Source: Rhodanobacter denitrificans | Lineage (GTDB): Bacteria; Pseudomonadota; Gammaproteobacteria; Xanthomonadales; Rhodanobacteraceae | NCBI GenBank assembly: GCA_003241385.1 | Contig: QFPO01000023.1 | Coordinates: forward strand, 29,372 to 93,371 | Length of the DNA stretch: 64,000 nucleotides | Direction: 5' to 3' | Shown here: piece by piece, positions 16,011 through 24,329 of the stretch | Position numbering within the stretch: the first letter of the stretch is position 1 | How the letters are laid out: each line of letters begins with the position of its first letter | Program-made: the position numbers and the translations under genes | The notes under the pieces: generated by a model | Database searches by the model: none | The model's input: only the letters and a program-made list of their open reading frames with translations | What the model was told of the DNA's origin: nothing

Positions 16011-17351
16011 TCACTCGATCAGGACGACCTCCTCGGCCGAGGTCGGATGGATCGCGATCGTCGCGTCGAAGTCCGCCTTGCGTGCGCCCATCTTCACGGC
16101 GACCGCGAAGCCCTGCAGCATTTCGTCGGCGCCCAGGCCGAGCCCGTGCAGGCCGACGATGCGCTCGTCCTCGCCGACGCAGACCAGCTTGACGAAGCTG
16201 CGCGCCTCGCCGCCGGCCAGGGCGGTCAGCATCGGGCGGAACGCGGTGCTGTAGACCTTCACGGCCGCGTCGCCGTGGCGCTCGCGCGCGGCGGCCTCGG
16301 TCAGGCCGACCGAGCCGAGCGGCGGGTGCGAGAAGATCACGGTCGGTACGTCGGCGGTGTCGAGGCGGCATTCGGGCCGGCCGCCGAACAGGCGGTCGGC
16401 CAGCGCGCGGCCGGCCGCGATCGCCACCGGCGTCAGCGCCGGTGCCGTGGTGACGTCACCGACCGCATGGATGCCCGGCACGCCGGTGCGCTGGCGATCG
16501 TCGACGACGATGCGGCCCTGCGCATCGCAGGCGACACCGGCGGCGGCCAGATCGAGCGAGCGCGTGTCGGGGCGCCGGCCGATCGCCCAGATCAGCGTAT
16601 CGGCGCGCAGCTCGCGGCCGTCGGCGGCGACGATCCGGGCCTCCTCGTCGTGCATCGACGCCTCGACCGCGTCGAAGCCGGCCTCGATGCCGATGCCGTC
16701 AGCTTCGTAGAGGCCGGCCAGACGCCGCGCGACCTCCTCGTCGAACGTTCCGAGCAGGCGATTGCCGCGGATCAGCAGCCGCACCTCGGAGCCGAGCGCA
16801 TGCAGGACGCCGGCGAGTTCGACGGCGACGTAGCCGTTGCCGACGATCGCAACGCGGCGCGGCTGCTGCCGCAGCGCGAAGAAGCCGTCGGAATCGATGC
16901 CGACGCCGTCCGCGAACGGCGGGCGCTGCGGACGCGAGCCGGTCGCGACGACGATCTGCGGCGCTTGGAGCGTTCGCGCGCCGGCGACGATGCGGCCGGC
17001 GTCGAGGAAACGGCCGGCGGCCGGAACCCAGTCGATGCCGAGCGCGTCGATGCGCTCACGATAGCCGACGTGGATCGCCTCGATGTAGCGCTGGCGGTGC
17101 GCGACGAAGGCCGCCCAGTCGAAGCCGACCGCGCAGCGCTCGAAGCCGAGCCGGGCCGCGACGCGGCCGGTCTCGGCGAGATTCGACGCCAGCCACATCG
17201 CCTTCTTCGGCACGCAGCCGACATTGACGCAGGTGCCGCCGAGCACGCCCGGCTCGACCAGGGCCACGCGCGCGCCGTGGCGCGCCGCACGTATCGCCGT
17301 GGCGAGGCCGCCGGAACCGGCGCCGAGCACGATCAGATCATGAGTGGACAT
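16011..17351 (-). CDS. gor: Glutathione-disulfide reductase
   Basis: A flavoprotein that reduces oxidised glutathione with NADPH and keeps the cytoplasm reducing. The 446-residue product has the FAD motif VLGAGSGGLATA, the redox pair Cys41 and Cys46 in GGTCVNVGCVPKK, a second dinucleotide motif VGNGYVAVELAG with downstream arginine (LLIRGNR) fitting NADPH, the FAD motif GIHAVGDVT, and the C-terminal HPTSAEE supplying the catalytic His and Glu from the partner subunit. These match glutathione reductase better than lipoamide or mercuric reductases. The ATG at 17351 is clear from the FAD motif beginning at residue 7. The 277 bases upstream hold no visible gene. Confidence 0.93.
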   Translation of the reverse strand: MSTHDLIVLGAGSGGLATAIRAARHGARVALVEPGVLGGTCVNVGCVPKKAMWLASNLAETGRVAARLGFERCAVGFDWAAFVAHRQRYIEAIHVGYRERIDALGIDWVPAAGRFLDAGRIVAGARTLQAPQIVVATGSRPQRPPFADGVGIDSDGFFALRQQPRRVAIVGNGYVAVELAGVLHALGSEVRLLIRGNRLLGTFDEEVARRLAGLYEADGIGIEAGFDAVEASMHDEEARIVAADGRELRADTLIWAIGRRPDTRSLDLAAAGVACDAQGRIVVDDRQRTGVPGIHAVGDVTTAPALTPVAIAAGRALADRLFGGRPECRLDTADVPTVIFSHPPLGSVGLTEAAARERHGDAAVKVYSTAFRPMLTALAGGEARSFVKLVCVGEDERIVGLHGLGLGADEMLQGFAVAVKMGARKADFDATIAIHPTSAEEVVLIE

Positions 17352-17628
17352 ACGCTGGCTGCCGGTCGCTCGTCGGCCGGCAAGGTTCGGGGATGTCCGG
17401 CGCATGTGCAAGCGGACGGCCTGCGCCGGGACGCATCGAGCGTGCGGCCGAGGCGGCCATGACTCATCGATGCGCGACGGTCGAGTCCCGGACGGACGTC
17501 GTCGACCGGGGTACCGATCGGACGGCGCGAAGACGCGCGCCGTCCGGGATGTCTCGATTGCGCGACCGACGATTCCGAACGGCCCGGCGCGGAACGCGCC
17601 GCCCGGGTCGGCGTCGATCGTCGCTCGA

Positions 17629-18162
17629 TCAGGTGTCGGCGCGGGCGCGCTCGACGCCGGCCAGAATCTCGCGACGCGCCTCGTCGGCGCCGACCCAGCC
17701 CTCGACCTTGACCCACTTGCCCTTCTCGAGATCCTTGTAGTGCTCGAAGAAGTGGCCGATCCGCTCGAGCCAGTGACCCGAGACCTGGTCGATCGTGTCG
17801 ACGTGGGCATAGCCGGCGAACACTTTCGACACCGGCACTGCGATCAGCTTCTCGTCGCCGCCGGCCTCGTCGGTCATCTTCAGCATGCCGACCGGCTTGC
17901 AGCGGATCACCGAACCCGGCACCAGCGGCAGCGGCAGGATCACCAGCACGTCGAGCGGGTCGCCGTCGCCGCCGAGGGTGCCCGGGATGTAGCCGTAGTT
18001 GCACGGATAGCGCATCGGCGTGGACAGCACGCGGTCGACGAAGATCGCGCCGGTGGACTTGTCGACCTCGTACTTGACCGGCTCGGAATCCTTCGGGATT
18101 TCGATGACCACGTTGATTTCGTTCGGTACGTCGCGACCGGCCGGGACCAGTTCGAGCGCCAT
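17629..18162 (-). CDS. ppa: Inorganic pyrophosphatase
   Basis: This soluble Mg-dependent family I enzyme splits pyrophosphate and pulls biosynthetic reactions forward. The 177-residue length is that of bacterial PPase (176 in E. coli). The metal-binding signature DGDPLDVLV is present, along with NYGYIPGTLGGDG, VKYEVDKSTGAIFVDR and the C-terminal FFEHYKDLEKGKWVKVEGW. AGGAGAG lies 7 bases before the ATG at 18162. It is read in the same direction as gor and the Rieske gene but separated from both by 150-280 bases, so it probably has its own promoter. Confidence 0.97.
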   Translation of the reverse strand: MALELVPAGRDVPNEINVVIEIPKDSEPVKYEVDKSTGAIFVDRVLSTPMRYPCNYGYIPGTLGGDGDPLDVLVILPLPLVPGSVIRCKPVGMLKMTDEAGGDEKLIAVPVSKVFAGYAHVDTIDQVSGHWLERIGHFFEHYKDLEKGKWVKVEGWVGADEARREILAGVERARADT

Positions 18163-18310
18163 GCGGGACTCTCCTCGTGCTGCGTTTCGTCGATACGCCG
18201 CCGTCGTCGGCGGGCGCGCAAGGATACGGCAAACCCTGCTGCGTCGCAGCATATGTCTGCGCTGATTTGGACGGCCAAGCGTGTCGCGATGCCGCATGCC
18301 GCGGCGCGGT

Positions 18311-18667
18311 TCAGACCGCCTCGTCGGCGTCGGCCAGCAGCAGCACGTCCTCGCCGTCGACGCGGATCGGCGCGGCGACCAGACCGCCGCCGCCGGGGCC
18401 GCCGCGGCAGCGCCCGTCCTCGACCGCGAACGTCGCGCCGTGCGCCGCGCAGACCAGCAGCCCGTCCTTGACCAGGAACCGGCCCGGCGACCAGTCGAGG
18501 TTGCGGCCGGCGTGCGGGCATTCGTTGTAGTACGCGAACACCTCGCGGCCGCGGCGCAGCACGATCAGGTCGAAGAACGGGGCGTCCGGACGCGTCGCAG
18601 CGCCGATCGCACCGCCGTCCGGAACGTCGTCGATCGCACAGAGTCGGCGGGGCGGTAGCGTCGGCAT
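18311..18667 (-). CDS. Rieske [2Fe-2S] ferredoxin-like protein
   Basis: A small 118-residue soluble Rieske protein. The cluster ligands are clear: Cys50 and His52 in ECPHAGRNLD and Cys73 and His76 in CAAHGATF, with the usual glycine-rich Pro loop (RCRGGPGGGG) after the second box. There is no signal peptide or membrane segment, so it is a cytoplasmic electron carrier of the NirD/ferredoxin-component type rather than a cytochrome bc1 subunit. No oxygenase lies nearby, and its partner is unknown. The ATG at 18667 is preferred over an upstream start that adds only basic low-complexity residues. Confidence 0.85.
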   Translation of the reverse strand: MPTLPPRRLCAIDDVPDGGAIGAATRPDAPFFDLIVLRRGREVFAYYNECPHAGRNLDWSPGRFLVKDGLLVCAAHGATFAVEDGRCRGGPGGGGLVAAPIRVDGEDVLLLADADEAV

Positions 18668-18820
18668 GGGGCGTCCGGGAATGCGCAGTCGGCGCGGCCG
18701 TGCGCGTCGCGACGCACCGACCGGGACGGCCGGCACTTGCGCGGGCCGCCGGGTGTCCCAAAATCGCCAGGAACGCCTGCCTCGGCAGGCGCGTCCATTC
18801 TGTCACAGGCGACCGGCACG

Positions 18821-19081
18821 ATGTTCTACTGGAAACTCCCGCGCATGCACAACCCGCTGCTGCGCATCCTGGCGATGGCCGCGGGCCTGGTGATCATGGC
18901 GGCGCTGCTGACGCTGGGTCTGGCGGTGATCGCGGTGCTGGCGGTCGGCGCGGTGATCATGCTCGCGGTCAATGCGTTCCGCTCGCGTCCGGTCGCCCCG
19001 GCGGCGCGTCCGGCCGCCGCCAAGCCCGGCGTGATCGAGGGCGAGTTCCGCGTACTGCACGAGCCCTCCCGCAAGTCCTGA
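18821..19081 (+). CDS. Small membrane protein of unknown function
   Basis: An 86-residue protein beginning FYWKLPRMHNPLLRIL, with a continuous hydrophobic region of about 40 residues (LAMAAGLVIMAALLTLGLAVIAVLAVGAVIMLAV is the core, read as two helices). A basic, Ala/Pro-rich linker and a short conserved-looking tail, GVIEGEFRVLHEPSRKS, follow. Such tails are typical of small inner-membrane proteins in xanthomonads. No function can be assigned. The ATG at 18821 is preferred; an in-frame start at 18737 would add 28 low-complexity residues. Confidence 0.65.
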   Translation: MFYWKLPRMHNPLLRILAMAAGLVIMAALLTLGLAVIAVLAVGAVIMLAVNAFRSRPVAPAARPAAAKPGVIEGEFRVLHEPSRKS

Positions 19082-19514
19082 CCGGCCGCGTCGTCCGTCG
19101 GCGCGAATCGACGGCCGACAGCAGCGGCAGCCCTGGCCGGACCGGCGCGAGTCGCGTGATCGGTCCGAGAGCCGGTCCGCCGTGGCCGTATGGCCGCATC
19201 CCGCCGGTCCCGCGCTACCGTTCGTCGGTTTCGTGCCGTGGCGGGTTTGCGCGCGGAACGTCGTGTTCTGACAATGTGATCCGGTTCACGACATCCGCCG
19301 ATCGGGAAATGGTAGCCGACCGCCCTCCCGATCGCGCAGCCACGGCGCGGGAAAAGGTATCATTCAGCGAATATGGCACGCGATTCGCTTGGCACCGAGC
19401 CCGGCCCCCTACCGGTGCTCGCAGATGCACATCGACAATCCGCGGTTCTCGCACCCCGCCGGAACTCCGGCCGGGCAGGATGCCCCGTACGCCGAATCCG
19501 GCAAAGGACGCTGG
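19082..19514. other. Regulatory intergenic region before the sugar transferase gene
   Basis: About 430 bases without a recognisable gene. It contains a CRP/Clp-like palindrome (19275-19290) and a possible -10, TATCAT, at 19358-19363. In-frame ATG (19425) and TTG codons upstream of the chosen sugar transferase start fall inside it. Confidence 0.5.
19275..19290 (+). promoter_or_regulatory. CRP/Clp-family binding site
   Basis: TGTGA-N6-TCACG matches the CRP half-site consensus TGTGA-N6-TCACA with one mismatch. In xanthomonads the CRP-like protein Clp controls exopolysaccharide genes, and the next gene encodes an exopolysaccharide sugar transferase. The centre lies about 85 bases upstream of the start point implied by TATCAT at 19358, farther than for a classical class I site. 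Confidence 0.5.
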
Positions 19515-20915
19515 ATGCTGCGCTTCCTGCGTGACCAGGCCAATCGCTGGCTGATCGCGCTCGCCACCGGCGAGGGCCTGCTGCTGGCGGTCTCGCTGTG
19601 GCTGGCCGTGCGGATCCGCTACTGGTACGACCACGAATGGCTGAACGAGTATTCGGCCGGCTTCATGCTGCGCTCGCTGGTGTTCGGCGCGGTGATCGTG
19701 CTGGCGATGGCGGCACTCGGTCTGTATCAGCCGCGCATGCGCGAACGCCTGTTCGGCGTGCTCGCGCGCCAGGCAGTCGGCTTCCTGCTCGGCGGCATCG
19801 GCCTGGCCCTGCTCTACTACGTGGTGCCGCACCTGTACATCGGCCGCGGCGTCGCCGGCATCGGCATGCTGATCGGCTTCGTCGCGGTCGCCACGTTCCG
19901 CGCCGCGTTCATGCGCCTGATCGACGTGGAAGCGCTCAAGCGACGCGTACTGGTGCTCGGCAGCGGCCGGCGTGCCTCGATGATCTCCTCGCGGATGCGC
20001 CGCCGCGTCGACCGGCGCGGCTTCACGGTCGTCGGCTTCCTGCCGATGGAAGGCGAGACGCCGAGCGTGCCGACCGACACCCTGCTGCAACCCGGCACGC
20101 CGCTGTCGGACTTCGTGCGCCAGCGCCAGATCGCCGAGATCGTCGTCGGCTCGGACGACCGGCGCGGTTCGCTGCCGATGGCCGAGCTGCTCGAGTGCAA
20201 GCAGAACGGCATCATGATCACCGACCTGCCGACGTTCTTCGAGCGCGAGCTCGGCAAGGTCCAGCTCGACCTGGTCGATCCGTCCTGGCTGGTGTTCTCC
20301 GACGGCTTCAACGCCTCGCCGCTGCGCCGCTTCTCCAAGCGCGTGTTCGACGTCGTCGCGGCGCTGCTGGTGCTGATCCCGATGTCGCCGTTCATGCTGC
20401 TGACGGCGCTGGCGATCCGCCTCGAATCGGGCTGGCGCGCGCCGGTGCTGTACCGGCAGGAGCGCGTCGGCGAGCGCGGCCAGGTGTTCTCGCTGGCCAA
20501 GTTCCGCAGCATGCGTCCGGATGCCGAGAAGAACGGCGTGGCGGTGTGGGCCGCCAAGAACGACGATCGCGTCACCCGCGTCGGTCGCTTCATCCGCAAG
20601 ACGCGCCTGGACGAGCTGCCGCAGCTGTGGAACATCCTGCGCGGCGACATGAGCCTGATCGGGCCGCGGCCGGAGCGTCCGCAGTTCGTCGACGAGCTGG
20701 CCAAGAAAATCCGCTACTACCAGCTGCGCCATTGCGTGAAGCCGGGCCTGGCCGGTTGGGCACAGCTGAACTTTCCGTACGGCGCGACCGAAGAGGACGC
20801 CGCCGAGAAGCTCAAGTACGACCTGTTCTACGTCAAGAATCACAACCTCCTGCTCGACGCGGTGATCCTGCTGCAGACGCTAGAGGTGGTGCTGTTCGGC
20901 CGCGGGGCGCGCTGA
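19515..20915 (+). CDS. Exopolysaccharide sugar transferase (EpsB/undecaprenyl-phosphate glycosylphosphotransferase)
   Basis: This inner-membrane enzyme loads the first sugar phosphate onto undecaprenyl phosphate in exopolysaccharide synthesis. The 466-residue product has several N-terminal membrane helices (LLLAVSLWLAVRI, LVFGAVIVLAMAALGLY, GFLLGGIGLALLYYVV), a central Rossmann-like domain (KRRVLVLGSGRRASM), another helix, then the bacterial sugar transferase domain with YRQERVGERGQVFSLAKFRSM, RKTRLDELPQLWNILRGDMS and IGPRPERPQF. The family resembles EpsB/TIGR03013 enzymes. The ATG at 19515 is chosen because AAAGGA lies 6 bases upstream and length then fits the family; an ATG at 19425 would add 30 polar residues. 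A CRP/Clp-like site lies upstream. Confidence 0.9.
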   Translation: MLRFLRDQANRWLIALATGEGLLLAVSLWLAVRIRYWYDHEWLNEYSAGFMLRSLVFGAVIVLAMAALGLYQPRMRERLFGVLARQAVGFLLGGIGLALLYYVVPHLYIGRGVAGIGMLIGFVAVATFRAAFMRLIDVEALKRRVLVLGSGRRASMISSRMRRRVDRRGFTVVGFLPMEGETPSVPTDTLLQPGTPLSDFVRQRQIAEIVVGSDDRRGSLPMAELLECKQNGIMITDLPTFFERELGKVQLDLVDPSWLVFSDGFNASPLRRFSKRVFDVVAALLVLIPMSPFMLLTALAIRLESGWRAPVLYRQERVGERGQVFSLAKFRSMRPDAEKNGVAVWAAKNDDRVTRVGRFIRKTRLDELPQLWNILRGDMSLIGPRPERPQFVDELAKKIRYYQLRHCVKPGLAGWAQLNFPYGATEEDAAEKLKYDLFYVKNHNLLLDAVILLQTLEVVLFGRGAR

Positions 20916-21000
20916 GCCCGCACGAGAAGGAAACCCGTTCCGGCCGCGGCGAACTGCGACCGGCGACGGCTCGATTCGATTTCATCGCAAGGGGTAGTCC

Positions 21001-21363
21001 ATGAACATCCTACCGACGCCCGGGCGGTCCGGCGGACCCGCGGTGCGGCCGCGCGCCGGCCGTGCGCTGCGCCTGGCCGGCGCGACCGGCCTGGCGCTCG
21101 CCGCCGCGCTGGCGCTGGCCGCCGACGATGCCGGCCATGCCGCGCCGGCCGGCGCCGACGCGTTCCAGGTGACACGCCACGCGATCGCCGGCGGCGGCAC
21201 TGCCCGCGCGCGCAGCGCCTGCTTCGACCTGGCCGGCACGATCGGCCAGCCGGTCGCCGGCGTCTCGAGCGGCGGCGGCTTCACCGTGACGTCGGGCTTC
21301 TGGACCGGCGTGCGTCCCGACGATTCCATCCTACGCACCAGTTTCGAGGACTGCGATCCATGA
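21001..21363 (+). CDS. Small exported protein with C-terminal FE tag
   Basis: A 120-residue secreted protein. The N-terminal signal has a hydrophobic core LAGATGLALAAALALAADD. The mature part contains FQVTRHAIAGGGTARARS, GTIGQPVAG and GGGFTVTSGFWTG, a pattern seen in short exoproteins that end in a GGFW-type strand. The final residues DDSILRTSFEDCDP resemble the tails ADPIFADGFETD and DVVFADGFEQD of two other secreted proteins in this window. AAGGGG precedes the ATG. The stop overlaps the ATG of the collagen-like gene (ATGA), so the two are translationally coupled and may work together on the cell surface. The function is unknown. Confidence 0.75.
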   Translation: MNILPTPGRSGGPAVRPRAGRALRLAGATGLALAAALALAADDAGHAAPAGADAFQVTRHAIAGGGTARARSACFDLAGTIGQPVAGVSSGGGFTVTSGFWTGVRPDDSILRTSFEDCDP

Positions 21364-22787
21364 AGATCTTCCGGCATTTCCTGATCGGCCTGCTGCTGCT
21401 CGTCGCCGGCTCGGCCGCGGCCCAGGTCGCCCAGCTCCCCGACTTCACGTACCAGGGCCTGCTGATGCGCGAAGGCCAGCCGGCCAACGGCCCCTACGAT
21501 CTCGCGTTCGCGCTGTACGACGCGCAGACCGGCGGTCAGCAGATCGGCACGACACAGTCCGAGCCGCAGTTCCCGGTCGCCAACGGTGTCTTCACCGTCA
21601 GCCTAGCGTTTCCGGGCGCGTTCACCGGCAGCCAGCTGTGGCTCGAGGTGCGCGTCAACGGCCAGCCGCTGCTACCGCGCCAGGCCGTCGCGACGACGCC
21701 GGTCGCGCAGTACGCGCTGAGCGGCAATCCCGGCCCGGCCGGTCCGCAGGGCCCGCAGGGTCCGGCCGGCCCCACCGGTGCGACCGGCGCGCAGGGCCCG
21801 CAAGGACCGGCAGGTCCGACCGGCCCGGCGGGCGCCACCGGTGCGACCGGCGCCGCGGGCGCGCAGGGACCGGCAGGTCCCGCCGGCCCGCAAGGTCCGC
21901 AGGGCCCGGTCGGTGCGACCGGCGCCACCGGCGATGCCGGCCCGCAGGGACCGGCAGGTCCGGCCGGCGCACAAGGTCCGATCGGTCCCGCCGGTCCGAC
22001 CGGCGGCAGCTTCGCCGACGCACCGGCCGACGGCACGCTCTACGCGCGCCGCGACAACGCCTGGGCCGCCGTGACCGGCGGCAGCGGCGTGCCGAGCCTG
22101 TACGACGCGATCATGGCCGACGCGCCGACGCTGTACTACCCGCTCGATGAAACCGCCGGCAGCACCTCGTTCGCCGACCACGGCCCGGGCCATCACGATG
22201 CGGCGATCTCCGGCGCCGCGATCACGATCGCGCCGGGCTGGAGCCGGCTGATGCCGACCAGCGACGCCAACTATGCGCGCCTCGGCGAGGGCAACGGCAA
22301 GGCGATCGCCAGCGGCAATCCGACCGGCACGCCGACGCCGAGCGGCTCGCTGACGGTCGAGGCGGTCGTCAGCGTGCACACGCTGGGCTCGGGCCATCAG
22401 CCGATCCTCTACATCGGCGATGCCGGCGTCGATCCGTTCCTGAGCTTCGGCGTGATCGGTCTGCAGCCGCGCATCCAGGTCGGCGCCGGCACGCGCGTGG
22501 ACCTGTCCGGTCTGAACGCCGGCCGCACCTATCACCTGGCCGCCGTGCTCGACGCGACGACCGCGCAGGTGCGCATCTACATCAACGGCCACCTGCTGCA
22601 GATTCAGACGCTGTTCGGCTACCCCGGCACGCTGACCGCGCCGAGTATCTACGTGGCGTCCGAGCCGAATGCCGACCGCCCGTTCGTCTACTCGACGCTC
22701 GGCCACGTCGCGCTGTTCTACGGTCAGGCCCTGTCGGTCGACCGCATCGCCGCGCATGCCAAGGCGGCCGGTCTGTACGGCTTCTGA
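21360..22787 (+). CDS. Secreted collagen-like protein with a C-terminal LamG-like domain
   Basis: A 475-residue protein with a Sec signal (FLIGLLLLVAGSAAA). Domains in order are a beta-rich N-terminal region of about 95 residues (FTYQGLLMREGQPANGPYDLAFALYDA, a pattern common before bacterial collagen stretches), 31 uninterrupted Gly-X-Y triplets at residues 122-214, a short linker, and a C-terminal concanavalin/LamG-like domain from about residue 240 (LYYPLDETAGSTSFADHG, LTVEAVVSVH, YHLAAVLDATTAQVRIYING). Such proteins trimerise through the collagen stalk and present the lectin-like head, which suggests an adhesin or matrix protein. It overlaps the upstream exoprotein gene by 4 bases and follows an exopolysaccharide gene. 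There is no visible membrane anchor. Confidence 0.88.
   Translation: MKIFRHFLIGLLLLVAGSAAAQVAQLPDFTYQGLLMREGQPANGPYDLAFALYDAQTGGQQIGTTQSEPQFPVANGVFTVSLAFPGAFTGSQLWLEVRVNGQPLLPRQAVATTPVAQYALSGNPGPAGPQGPQGPAGPTGATGAQGPQGPAGPTGPAGATGATGAAGAQGPAGPAGPQGPQGPVGATGATGDAGPQGPAGPAGAQGPIGPAGPTGGSFADAPADGTLYARRDNAWAAVTGGSGVPSLYDAIMADAPTLYYPLDETAGSTSFADHGPGHHDAAISGAAITIAPGWSRLMPTSDANYARLGEGNGKAIASGNPTGTPTPSGSLTVEAVVSVHTLGSGHQPILYIGDAGVDPFLSFGVIGLQPRIQVGAGTRVDLSGLNAGRTYHLAAVLDATTAQVRIYINGHLLQIQTLFGYPGTLTAPSIYVASEPNADRPFVYSTLGHVALFYGQALSVDRIAAHAKAAGLYGF
21723..22001 (+). repeat. Gly-X-Y coding repeat of the collagen-like protein
   Basis: Thirty-one consecutive triplets, mostly GPA, GPQ, GPT, GAT and GAQ, give a GC-rich near-repeat tract in frame. 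Proline occupies many X positions and Ala, Gln or Thr most Y positions, as in bacterial collagens stabilised without hydroxyproline. Confidence 0.9.
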
Positions 22788-22798
22788 TCGTCGGTCGG

Positions 22799-22821
22799 GG
22801 CGGGCCGACATACGGCCCGCC
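22799..22821 (+). terminator. Terminator-like hairpin after the collagen-like gene
   Basis: A perfect 9-bp stem (GGCGGGCCG / CGGCCCGCC) with a 5-base loop begins 11 bases after the stop. It lacks a T-run. From here to 23115 (about 295 bases) no gene or motif was recognised. Confidence 0.45.
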
Positions 22822-23115
22822 TCGACACATCTTGTCGCGGCGAGGCTGCGATCGTCGGGATCGGGATCGGGAATCGGTGGTCGGCTCGGGCGGGGGTGCG
22901 GCGCGGTCGCGCCGGATGTTGCGATCCGCTGCGGCTGCGCCTGTTCGGGGGAATGTTGGTTCGATGGCGGGGTGACGGGATCACTCGGCTTTTGAGTTCT
23001 TGGTTCCGGTTTTTGCTTTCGAGCGGTCTGAAGCAGTTGAGCTTCGATGTCGATGCCGATCCTGGACTGCCTCGAGCCTTCGATCCTCAGGAAAACCAAG
23101 CAGAAAGATTTAGAG

Positions 23116-23237
23116 CAAAGAATGTCTGCCGGACATTCTTTGTCTTGTCAAAAGTCACCAAAACCGCCTGCGCTGACGCGAGCCGATGCGGCTGCGCCGC
23201 ATCGGTGCCCTGCGCTTCTCGGTCGCCCAGGCACGCT
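23116..23237. repeat. Intergenic repeat element, copy B (REP-like)
   Basis: The last 88 bases (23150-23237) repeat 15805-15892 with about four or five differences. The 8-bp hairpin is conserved (GATGCGGC-TGC-GCCGCATC, 23185-23203), but its loop is the reverse complement of that in copy A. In place of copy A's left inverted repeat there is an unrelated perfect 11-bp hairpin, CAAAGAATGTC-TGCCG-GACATTCTTTG (23116-23142). Confidence 0.8.
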
Positions 23238-23408
23238 CAACAGCCAAGAGCGAGAGCCACGGCAAGAGCAAGAGCGAGAGCGGTAGTTCGAGGCAAAGCG
23301 GGACCATTCGATGCGGGCTGAGATCGGCCGCAGATCGACTTCCGTAGATGCGGTGAAGAACCAGGCGATTGCGCACACGTCGACTCGGTCGATGTGCCGC
23401 GCATGCGG

Positions 23409-24329
23409 TCAGCGTGCGCGGCCGAGCAGGCGCGCGGCCTGCCTGCGCGCCGCGAGCGGCAGCAGGGCCAGTGCCTGCCGGCGCAGCGAAGGGTCATCGC
23501 TGGCCTGCCAGGCGCGCCGCGCATAGGACCAGGTCTCGCGCCAGCGTCCGGCGTAGAGCGTGCCGCGCGCGCTGCGCAGGTAGGCCGCGGCGAGCGCGCG
23601 GCCGCGGTCCTCGGCGGCGACGCGGTCGCCGGCGGCGGCCGCCGCGCGTTCGATCACGGCCGCATAGTCGGTATAGGTCTGCGCCAGCGCCGACAGGCCG
23701 TCGTGGCCGCGCATCGCGGTCGCGAGCACCGCGTCGACGACGCCGATTTTCCAGTCGCGCGCGACGCGCAGATGGAAGTCCAGATCCTCGGCGGTGCGCA
23801 GCGATTCGTCGAAGCCGCCGGTCCGTTCGTACACCTCACGCCGGAACAGCGCCGAGACCGGCGCCAGTGCGGGTTCGAGCAGCGCCCATTTGAGTACCCA
23901 GCCGTCCTCAGGCGTCAGCCGCCGCCGCTCGAGGCGGTCGACCGGACGCCGGTCGGCGTCGGTGCGCACGACGTCGCACAGCACCATGCCGAAATCCGGA
24001 TGCGCCCGGAGCCACTCGACCTGGCGCGCGGTCTTCTCGGGCAGCCATTCGTCGTCGCTGTCGAGCAGGGCCAGATAGCGCCCGCGCGCCAGCGCGAAGC
24101 CGCGATTGCGTGCCGCCGATACGCCGGCGTTGGCCTGCCGCACGTAGACGATGCGGTCGCCGAACGCGCTGCGCAGCGCGTCCTCGGTGCCGTCGGTCGA
24201 GCCGTCGTCGACGACGATGATCTCCTCGACCGGCATCGTCTGCGCGAGCACCGTGCCGACCGCGTGCACGACGAGTTCGCGCCGGTTGTATGTCGGTATG
24301 ATGGCCGAAACCACCGGGCCCGTTTCCAT
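23409..24329 (-). CDS. Family 2 glycosyltransferase
   Basis: A 306-residue inverting GT-A glycosyltransferase that transfers a sugar from a nucleotide donor, probably in exopolysaccharide or surface glycan assembly. Motifs are VSAIIPTYNRRELV at the N-terminus, VVDDGSTDGTE, ANAGVSAARNRGFALARGRYLALLDSDDEW (with the DSDD metal site), and GGFDESLRTAEDLDFHLRVA carrying the ED acceptor motif. The C-terminal 90 residues are helical and Arg/Ala-rich without membrane segments. The ATG at 24329 puts the GT-A core at residue 4; a start at 24347 would add six residues. The start codon shares the palindrome CATG with that of the divergent deacetylase gene. Confidence 0.9.
   Translation of the reverse strand: METGPVVSAIIPTYNRRELVVHAVGTVLAQTMPVEEIIVVDDGSTDGTEDALRSAFGDRIVYVRQANAGVSAARNRGFALARGRYLALLDSDDEWLPEKTARQVEWLRAHPDFGMVLCDVVRTDADRRPVDRLERRRLTPEDGWVLKWALLEPALAPVSALFRREVYERTGGFDESLRTAEDLDFHLRVARDWKIGVVDAVLATAMRGHDGLSALAQTYTDYAAVIERAAAAAGDRVAAEDRGRALAAAYLRSARGTLYAGRWRETWSYARRAWQASDDPSLRRQALALLPLAARRQAARLLGRAR

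Noticed and set aside
19425..19514. ATG at 19425 as start of the sugar transferase
   Set aside because: It has no ribosome site and adds 30 polar residues before the first helix, while AAAGGA precedes the ATG at 19515.
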